10,387 nt of DNA from Bryobacteraceae bacterium (GTDB lineage: Bacteria > Acidobacteriota > Terriglobia > Bryobacterales > Bryobacteraceae), in NCBI GenBank assembly GCA_014379815.1, contig JACMLA010000778.1:1-10387 (forward strand), read 5' to 3'. Shown here one piece after another: positions 4,821 to 10,387 of this stretch. The position numbers and the translations under genes were made by a program. Under the pieces are notes generated by a model, which was given only the letters and a program-made list of their open reading frames with translations, was not told where the DNA came from and ran no database searches. Numbering within the stretch: the stretch's first letter is position 1; the number at the start of each line of letters is the position of its first letter.

Positions 4821-7473
4821 TTTGCGCTGCCGCAGGTCCATTCACCCAGCTCAGAAATTCCGGGCCCGTATGGATGCGACCGAGAAGGTTGATGACGACA
4901 ATTCCAGCAATCGCGGGCACCATTCCCATACGCAGCAACATGAAGGCAAAAGTGGCAAACACCAGCACATAGATGGGAAGATCCACGCTGAGTGTTGTGG
5001 AATCCCTGACGTTGCTTTCCTGCAAGGTGAGAAGGATCGCGGCCACCAGTGCGGCGAGCCAGTCTTTACGAAGCAAGGCCTTCAGACCGCACATCACAAA
5101 AAAGATGATCAGGCTGGTGATAATCGCATTGGAAATGACCGTCATCGTTACCCCGATGGCGAAGCGAGTGCCCTGATACAACATCTCTTCAATCCCCAGG
5201 GGCAACCCTGTGGTGGACATCCGGAACCAGGACAGCAACAGGAACGCATAATGGACCACCACGCCAACCGTTGCACCGATCAGCAAATGAGAGCATACCC
5301 GAGGGTCGGACCAGTTTCCCGCCAGTAACCGGTTCCAGGTCACAAGCGATTGCGGCCACGTCGCCCGCACCATCGGTTCCAGAGCAATGTAGGCCAGCCA
5401 GAACAGAGCGCAATTCAACCCAATCATCGCGGCGTTGTTGAACACGTGCCCAATCATCGACGGGCTTGGCATGTAATGCATTCCTAACAAATAACGAGCG
5501 GCCAGCAGCGCCGCAATCGCAGATGCGACGATCAGCGCGCCCTTACGATCTCCGCGGCCTCTCTTCAGGTTGGACCTTGCGTAGTATATCGTGCAGAGCA
5601 ATCCAGTTAGAACAAATAGCAGGCCAAATGTTCGGAACGCAATCTCCCGTGGCGACGCTGGCGGTTCTACCACGTCATTCAAATTCATGAAGGGCCACAC
5701 GATATGAAAACTGACCGGAAGTCCACGCCAGGTCGCCAGTTCAGCCGAGATTTTCACGTCAGGTAACGAAGGATGCATACCCGTCCATGCTTCCCTCTTG
5801 TCGAACGCGAGTGTCGGCATGAAGCGGGGCTCGGATGGCGTGAACTTAGTCAGATCCAGACCTGCGGACCGCAGAACATCCTCCGCGCTGATCTTGTCGT
5901 TACCCGGCTCATTACTTCGTACGACGGCTTCAAAGGTTCGCAGCCTGCCGTTGCCATCGACTACCACCATGACCATGCCCGGTACGTTCATCGGTGGTCG
6001 GTCGGTTCCGATATCCCCATCGGACGGTGCGATCAACAAGGTCGGGCTCTGGCGATAGAACAACCGGTACGGTGATTCTCCGCGCAGAAGCTTACGCCAG
6101 TCTTTCGGACCCGGAGTACGGTCGCGCAGATAGCGGAGCAGTTCGTTATTCGTTTGCATCCATGACATGCGATCCTGCACAGCAGGGGCGTGACCCAGAG
6201 CAGCCACGTGATCCCGGGCTTTCTGCTCCAGAACGGGCACGGGGTACTCCGCTGGGGCCAGGGCGAGCATGGAAATATTGTTATCGACAAGGGAATGCGC
6301 AAGGATTCCTGCCAGCAAAATGACCAGGCAGGCGATAGCGTACGGTCTGGCAATTCCCTCTGCCTTGCCCGATGCCGCAACCAGCTCCGGACTTGGCATT
6401 TCTCCCGCTGCAAGCGCAGCCGCCAGAGGATCACCTCCTGGAAGCGCCGCAGCAACAGCCAGAGCACTTGCCGGGCGGTTAGCGGGATTTGGCTGAAGAC
6501 ACCGCAAGACCACTTTTTCTACGCCTGGATCCACATCGGAAACAAGACTTGTGATGCTGACCGGCTGCTGCCGTTCCTGCTGTTGCATCAGGTCGGCAAG
6601 ACTCCGCGCATCGTAAGCGCGACGGCCCGTGAATAGCTCGTAGATGATCAGACCGAGGGCATAGAGATCGCTGCGCTGCGTGACGACGTCACCCCGCAAC
6701 TGCTCGGGAGACATGTACGCCGGAGTCCCGTTGCGGGCCTCTGCGCCCCGCAATTCGTCCGCAATCGCAGCAAGTCCGAAGTCCATAATGACGACTTCGC
6801 CGCGCCGGTTCAGCATGATATTCTGCGGCTTTAGATCGCGGTGAATGATTCCGCGATCGTGAGCAGCGGCGATCCCGGCACAAAGCTTACGCGAGATATC
6901 CAGAGCTTTGTCCGAAGGCAACCGGCCGATCCTCTGGAGCAGCGAACCCAGGTCTTCGCCATCCACGTACTCCATCGAAATGAAGGGCATCCCCTCCGCC
7001 TCGCCGATGTCGTATACCCGGCAAACGTTGCAGTGGGAAACCTGTCTGGCGATACGGACTTCGTTGTGAAAGCGCTCCAGCAGACGCAGATTGTCCGCAG
7101 CGTTGGGTAGAAACTTGAGGGCTACAGATTGGGCCAGCGTGAGGTCGGTCGCCCGGTAAACCTCGCCCATTCCACCCCGCCCCAGCAGTTCAATCATGCG
7201 GTAGCGGCCTGCGATCAAAGTGCCCGGGAGGAACCGGCCCTCATCCTCGGTGGTGGTGTTGTGGAAGCGGGAGCTGTACGACGCTGACAAAGAAGCGGGG
7301 CTGCCGTTGGAAGGCTGGGACGGCGCTGGGGCCGCAGCAGCCATCGCGATCGTTTCAATGCGTACCGTTTCGCCGGAGACGTCACCTTCGCCACCGCAGC
7401 GCGAACACTGGCCAGACGTCCCGGACCCGGAAGTCTCGGAAATTGTCGCACCGCACCTGGAGCACCGGGTCAT
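4747..7473 (-). CDS. Zinc-ribbon Ser/Thr protein kinase with extracytoplasmic domain and polytopic membrane tail
   Basis: This 908-residue Hanks-type kinase has an unusual layout. The N-terminus carries two CxxC knuckles (C4, C7, C23, C26) forming a likely zinc ribbon, then a low-complexity Ala/Ser/Pro linker. The kinase domain (about 90-345) is complete: GRGGMGEVY (98-106), VALK lysine K120, helix-C E137, HRDLKPQN (D212, N217), DFG (D230) and GTPAYMSPEQ (248-257). One membrane segment (about 376-394) leads to a roughly 215-residue domain (395-610), predicted outside the membrane, that I cannot name. About eight more hydrophobic segments follow from 612 to the end, with conserved-looking LEPMVRATWPQSLVTWNRLL (about 697-715) between two of them. 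From memory, similar tails recur in acidobacterial kinases, but their role is not known to me. GAGGGG lies 14 bases before the ATG, too far for a normal ribosome site. The 3' end overlaps the convergent TPR gene. Confidence 0.93.
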   Translation of the reverse strand: MTRCSRCGATISETSGSGTSGQCSRCGGEGDVSGETVRIETIAMAAAAPAPSQPSNGSPASLSASYSSRFHNTTTEDEGRFLPGTLIAGRYRMIELLGRGGMGEVYRATDLTLAQSVALKFLPNAADNLRLLERFHNEVRIARQVSHCNVCRVYDIGEAEGMPFISMEYVDGEDLGSLLQRIGRLPSDKALDISRKLCAGIAAAHDRGIIHRDLKPQNIMLNRRGEVVIMDFGLAAIADELRGAEARNGTPAYMSPEQLRGDVVTQRSDLYALGLIIYELFTGRRAYDARSLADLMQQQERQQPVSITSLVSDVDPGVEKVVLRCLQPNPANRPASALAVAAALPGGDPLAAALAAGEMPSPELVAASGKAEGIARPYAIACLVILLAGILAHSLVDNNISMLALAPAEYPVPVLEQKARDHVAALGHAPAVQDRMSWMQTNNELLRYLRDRTPGPKDWRKLLRGESPYRLFYRQSPTLLIAPSDGDIGTDRPPMNVPGMVMVVVDGNGRLRTFEAVVRSNEPGNDKISAEDVLRSAGLDLTKFTPSEPRFMPTLAFDKREAWTGMHPSLPDVKISAELATWRGLPVSFHIVWPFMNLNDVVEPPASPREIAFRTFGLLFVLTGLLCTIYYARSNLKRGRGDRKGALIVASAIAALLAARYLLGMHYMPSPSMIGHVFNNAAMIGLNCALFWLAYIALEPMVRATWPQSLVTWNRLLAGNWSDPRVCSHLLIGATVGVVVHYAFLLLSWFRMSTTGLPLGIEEMLYQGTRFAIGVTMTVISNAIITSLIIFFVMCGLKALLRKDWLAALVAAILLTLQESNVRDSTTLSVDLPIYVLVFATFAFMLLRMGMVPAIAGIVVINLLGRIHTGPEFLSWVNGPAAAQIIALVVLVIYAFWKSQSCPQEQKA

Positions 7474-7488
7474 TAGACGTCTATTATC
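7474..7488 (-). promoter_or_regulatory. Candidate -10 element and 10-bp palindrome at the zinc-ribbon kinase start
   Basis: On the minus strand GATAAT (7488-7483, five of six to TATAAT) ends nine bases before the ATG, and the perfect palindrome TAGACGTCTA (7474-7483) fills the gap directly up to the start codon. No good -35 is visible. If the -10 is used, the message would be nearly leaderless and the palindrome would sit at the transcription start, where a repressor could act. Tentative. Confidence 0.3.
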
Positions 7489-7497
7489 CCCTCAAAC

Positions 7498-7535
7498 GGA
7501 AAAAGGGCGCTGTCCCAATGCAAAGAGAAGCGCCC
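7498..7535 (-). terminator. Rho-independent terminator of the TonB-dependent receptor gene
   Basis: Read on the minus strand, GGGCGCT (7535-7529) pairs with AGCGCCC (7511-7505), with further TCTC/GGGA pairing inside and one bulged C, followed by TTTTT (7504-7500) and CC. It lies 28 bases beyond the receptor stop and before the kinase gene on the same strand, so the kinase is probably transcribed separately. Confidence 0.8.
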
Positions 7536-7562
7536 CTGTCGTCAACTAACGATGTGACTTCT

Positions 7563-9818
7563 TTAGAACGTGATCTTGGCGCCGACCTGCAAACGCCGCG
7601 GATCGTTGATTACATTGGTGACGCGACCGAAGCTGTTGGGATCGCTGACGTTGGTTCCGCCGTTGCCAAAGCGGTGACGGTTGAACAGATTAAAAGCCTC
7701 TCCACGAATTTCCGCTGTGATCCCGCGATCCCCGCCGAACCGCAACGATTTTGCGACCGATACGTTCTCAGTCAGATTCGCAAACTCGCGAACCTTCGGA
7801 TTGAACCGTGTGGAGTTGCCGATCCCCCGAACAGCCGACTGAGACGGGAAGGCAGTGATGTCGAGGAAGCGATCTCCGTTGCCAGTGACCTGCGGGTCGA
7901 AACTACCCGACCTCTCCGGCGCGCGCCAGTTGTCATAGCTCGTAATGAATGCCGGCTGGCGTCCGGTGAAGATGCCGAGACCGGAACCACCGGAGATGGC
8001 AATCGGGCGGCCACTGGCGTACAAATTGATAGACGACAGCCGCCATCCACCGATCACCCAGTTGGCAACACCAGAATTCGCCCAGCGCTTACCCTTGCCA
8101 AACGGCAGTTCGTACGTCAGCCCAAGCTTATAGTTGTGCGTTACGTCATAAGAGCCGATCGATTTTTCAAGGCGCCGGTTGTAATGGTCCGCAGCCCAAG
8201 ACTGGTCTGTAATCCAGTAACTGTCCGCATCGGTAAGCATCTTGGAGAAGACGTACGAGGTGGTAAACGACAGACCCTGCGCGAAGCGTTTGTCCAACTT
8301 CACAATGGCCGCGTGATACGACGAGTGCCCGCTGTGATCGCCGTTACCGTCCCAGGTGTTGATGTCTGTGTATTGCGGATAGGGCCTCAGCGACTGCGCG
8401 AGAGTCGCGCGATTCCCGAAGTTCCTCACGAAGTCGGTATACGGCAGACCGAATCCCAGTCCTGCAATCTGCGCCGCCTGTCCCGGGTCATTGAACCGCA
8501 GACCCAGTTGAGCGTTCGTCAATCGCTGCGCATAGAATGTCGGCACCTGATTGTAGTTCAGCAGTCCGGCTTGCAGATGCGAACCCGCTACCGCGTTGTA
8601 GCCCACATCCAGCACAAGAGAACTGGTGAGCTGCCGCTGAACCGACAAATTCCATGACAGCTGCTCGGGCAGCCGGGTCACTTCCTGACCTTGCCACCAC
8701 GGCATATCGGCACCATTCTGGAATGAGGGCGAAATAAAGGGTGGAACCGGGTACGGAGGCAGTTGATCTCTTAGCAGAAACGTTGGGGCGGTACCGCTGG
8801 CAGTTGTACCAAAGCCAAACGTCTGGGTAAAACCCTTCTGATGCGTCGAGCCGGTGGTTGTCGTGACCTGAGAGAAGGATCGCGCAAAGTTCGTGCGAAT
8901 GACAGTTTTGGAATCCCAGCTATAGGCCAGACCGATGCGGGGACCAAACCCTCTAAACCAGGAATCGGCCAGAGTACGGCTGCCCTGACGACCTTCGCCC
9001 GAACCAGCGTAAATCAAAGCCCCAAGGCGATTGTCCGCTCCGGGATTGGGAGTGGTGGGCGAAAAGTCACTCCATCTGTCCAACTCTTCCCTGGGCGGCA
9101 GCGTCATGTCCCAGCGCAGCCCCAGGTTGACCGTCAGCTTCGAGCTCAGCTTCCAGTCGTCCTGTACGTATCCGGCAAAGTAGGGCCACTGCTGACCTAT
9201 GTAGCGCACGGTATCGATGCTGCCATTGGTCGCCCAGCCGAGCAGGAACGACGCAAACGAATTGCCCCCTGCAGTCCCAAAGTTTTCATCGAAAGCTCTG
9301 CCCGTTCCGAGATAGCTAAAATCGGCGCAGCCCGCCACGCACTGGCGTCCGTAGCCGTTGTAAGCACCCAGCTGATACATCCCGCCAAACTTCAACGTGT
9401 GCTTGCCCCTGATCCACGTCATGTCGTCGGCAAACGAGTAGACGAGGTTCTCGGAACCATTGTTAGAGTAGGCACCCCACTGGGTGTATTCCGAGAAGCG
9501 CAGCACACCAAGGTTGTAGTCACAATCGGGCGCGCCCGCAATGCAGAACTTATCTTTCCAGCCGCCAATCTTTTCCTGAACCGAATCGTGACCTTCGCGC
9601 CAGTCGTTGCCGCCGCCACGAAACTGGTTCAGCAGCGTTGGGGTGAAGTTGTGATCCCAGGTCGCGCGATAGACCTTCGACTTGCGATTTAGATCGAGAA
9701 AGTCGCTATACAGGCCAGGCAATGTGTTGACGCCAAGAGGACCCGGCGCTTCCAGTTGCTCATTCCATCCGAAGTAGAAGGAAATCCGGTCTTTTTCTGG
9801 TCGCCCTTCAGGCTCCAC
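7563..9818 (-). CDS. TonB-dependent receptor, Oar-like: C-terminal beta-barrel fragment (after frameshift)
   Basis: This frame encodes most of the outer-membrane barrel of an Oar-like TonB-dependent receptor of the type with an N-terminal carboxypeptidase-regulatory-like domain, abundant in Acidobacteriota. Family signs in order: DRISFYFGW and VYRATWDHNFTPTLLNQFRGG near the start; FGGMYQLG; YFAGYVQDDWKLSSKLTVNLGLRWD; GPRIGLAYSW; NLSVQRQL followed by LDVGYNAVAGSHLQ; SYHAAIVKLDKRF; YKLGLTYELPFGKGKRW; and IRGEAFNLFNRHRFG. It closes with QVGAKITF, a typical barrel end with terminal Phe. The ATG at 9818 is not a true start: residues before about 9796 in this frame are out-of-frame readings of sequence coding in the other fragment. 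The true product should join the upstream fragment by a one-base shift at the A-run 9792-9796. Such receptors take up large substrates using TonB energy; the substrate here is unknown. Confidence 0.88.
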   Translation of the reverse strand: MEPEGRPEKDRISFYFGWNEQLEAPGPLGVNTLPGLYSDFLDLNRKSKVYRATWDHNFTPTLLNQFRGGGNDWREGHDSVQEKIGGWKDKFCIAGAPDCDYNLGVLRFSEYTQWGAYSNNGSENLVYSFADDMTWIRGKHTLKFGGMYQLGAYNGYGRQCVAGCADFSYLGTGRAFDENFGTAGGNSFASFLLGWATNGSIDTVRYIGQQWPYFAGYVQDDWKLSSKLTVNLGLRWDMTLPPREELDRWSDFSPTTPNPGADNRLGALIYAGSGEGRQGSRTLADSWFRGFGPRIGLAYSWDSKTVIRTNFARSFSQVTTTTGSTHQKGFTQTFGFGTTASGTAPTFLLRDQLPPYPVPPFISPSFQNGADMPWWQGQEVTRLPEQLSWNLSVQRQLTSSLVLDVGYNAVAGSHLQAGLLNYNQVPTFYAQRLTNAQLGLRFNDPGQAAQIAGLGFGLPYTDFVRNFGNRATLAQSLRPYPQYTDINTWDGNGDHSGHSSYHAAIVKLDKRFAQGLSFTTSYVFSKMLTDADSYWITDQSWAADHYNRRLEKSIGSYDVTHNYKLGLTYELPFGKGKRWANSGVANWVIGGWRLSSINLYASGRPIAISGGSGLGIFTGRQPAFITSYDNWRAPERSGSFDPQVTGNGDRFLDITAFPSQSAVRGIGNSTRFNPKVREFANLTENVSVAKSLRFGGDRGITAEIRGEAFNLFNRHRFGNGGTNVSDPNSFGRVTNVINDPRRLQVGAKITF

Positions 9819-10387
9819 TTGGTAGTTGGTTGCACGCGGCTTCCGGTCACGATCCGATAGTTGTCGCGAACGTACCCCAGCGTTCCCGGCACCGCTCCGG
9901 TGTTAGGCGTTAGCGTTGCACTGGACCCATAAGTACTCAACGCTCTTACTGAGTTAGGGTCGAATCGATTCCTCGGAATCTGATTGTCTGCAAATGGCTG
10001 CCGAACACCGTTGGAAAGAGAAAACGGATCGTAAAGCTGCACACGATTACCCGCTGCATCAACCCAGTTGCGAAAGTCGCCGTTGTACATTTCCGGAGTA
10101 GGTACGGTCCGGACTTCAGAGCTGGCTCCGTTCCGGTTGCGAAAGGCCTCGTAAGAGAAAAAGAAGAAGGACTTGTTTCGCCCGTCATACAACTTGGGAA
10201 TCCAGACAGGACCACCGACAGTCCCTCCAAAGTCGTGTTGCTTGTAAACCTGCTTGCGGGCCTGGAAGAAGCTGCGCGCATCGAACGCGTCATTACGGGC
10301 AAACTCATACAAAGTGCCATGCAACTGATTGCTGCCCGACTTCGAGACAAAGTTGATCAGACCTCCACCAGCCTGACCGTACTCGGC
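9689..10387 (-). CDS. TonB-dependent receptor, Oar-like: plug-end and early barrel fragment (before frameshift), 5' partial
   Basis: The reading frame is open to the window end and continues beyond it, so the start codon, signal peptide, regulatory-like domain and most of the plug are missing. The first visible residues, AEYGQAGGGLINFVSKSGSN then HGTLYEFARN, are the conserved end of the plug in this family. They are followed by GGTVGGPVWIPKLYDGRNKSFFFFSYE, where the barrel begins, and TVPTPEMYNGDF. Family-like sequence continues to WSLKGDQK (about 9794). After that about 33 residues are aberrant and the frame stops at 9689. The family sequence resumes in the -1 frame (KDRISFYFGW). As written, this fragment could not form a barrel and would probably be degraded. 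The TTG at 10324 lies inside the conserved plug motif and is not a start. Together the two fragments cover about 940 residues of a protein usually near 1,100. Confidence 0.85.
   Translation of the reverse strand, partial: AEYGQAGGGLINFVSKSGSNQLHGTLYEFARNDAFDARSFFQARKQVYKQHDFGGTVGGPVWIPKLYDGRNKSFFFFSYEAFRNRNGASSEVRTVPTPEMYNGDFRNWVDAAGNRVQLYDPFSLSNGVRQPFADNQIPRNRFDPNSVRALSTYGSSATLTPNTGAVPGTLGYVRDNYRIVTGSRVQPTTKWSLKGDQKKTGFPSTSDGMSNWKRRVLLASTHCLACIATFSI
9792..9796 (-). other. Frameshift site in the TonB-dependent receptor gene
   Basis: A run of five A on the minus strand (CAG AAA AAG ACC in the upstream frame) is where homology leaves one frame and resumes in the -1 frame as GAC CGG ATT (Asp-Arg-Ile). 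One added A would restore a single reading frame through the whole visible gene. Causes to weigh: a base lost in sequencing or assembly, a real inactivating deletion, or -1 slippage on GAAAAAG. An AAGGG lies seven bases before the slip site. Confidence 0.85.

Noticed and set aside
4761..4836. CCTGCGG...CCGCAGG inverted repeat spanning the convergent gene ends
   Set aside because: Seven-bp arms 62 bases apart, no T-run on either side and inside coding sequence; not a credible terminator or binding site.
7443..8657. A 404-codon plus-strand open frame opposite the kinase start and receptor end
   Set aside because: It lies across two well-supported minus-strand genes and their terminator, has low-complexity Arg/Val-rich content and matches no family. 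It is an antisense shadow of high-GC codon use.
8841..9692. A 283-codon plus-strand open frame opposite the receptor barrel
   Set aside because: The minus strand carries consistent TonB-receptor barrel sequence; the plus frame is a shadow.

Overview
The window looks like chromosomal DNA of an Acidobacteriota bacterium, probably class Terriglobia (Solibacter/Bryobacter-like). This is inferred from the gene set, not from any database search: an Oar-type TonB-dependent receptor, two membrane-anchored Hanks-type Ser/Thr kinases of different architectures, a DUF2383 four-helix protein and moderately high GC. Coding density is high, and the largest gap between genes is about 100 bp. I see no rRNA, tRNA, CRISPR array, insertion sequence or phage gene.

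Layout, left to right. (1) Minus-strand housekeeping pair: ftsY (106-1056) runs by a 4-base GTGA overlap into the first 36 codons of ribD, which leaves the window at base 1. (2) Plus strand: a DUF2383 ferritin-like four-helix protein (1153-1608) with a clear terminator; a Ser/Thr kinase with one membrane segment and two outer PEGA domains (1714-3417); an unrecognised 65-residue protein (3506-3703) ending in a 20-bp-stem terminator; and an exported TPR protein (3798-4820) whose start codon lies only 26 bases after that hairpin. (3) Minus strand: a 908-residue kinase with an N-terminal zinc ribbon, an outer domain and a multi-span membrane tail (4747-7473), whose 3' end overlaps the TPR gene by 74 bp tail to tail. 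Upstream of it lies an Oar-like TonB-dependent receptor (7563 to beyond the window end), broken by a -1 frameshift at a run of five A residues near 9792-9796, with its own terminator at 7498-7535.

Functionally, ftsY/ribD is core cell biology (membrane protein targeting, riboflavin synthesis). The middle block is a signalling neighbourhood: two transmembrane kinases with different sensor ends flank a small conserved-looking protein and an exported TPR protein. No sequence evidence proves that these four act together; each appears to have its own transcription unit. The receptor would import or bind an outer-membrane substrate if the frameshift is a sequencing error or is bypassed. The points most worth checking are that frameshift, the hairpin immediately upstream of the TPR gene, the 65-residue protein, the zinc-ribbon kinase with its polytopic tail, and the short leaders apparent at both kinase genes.
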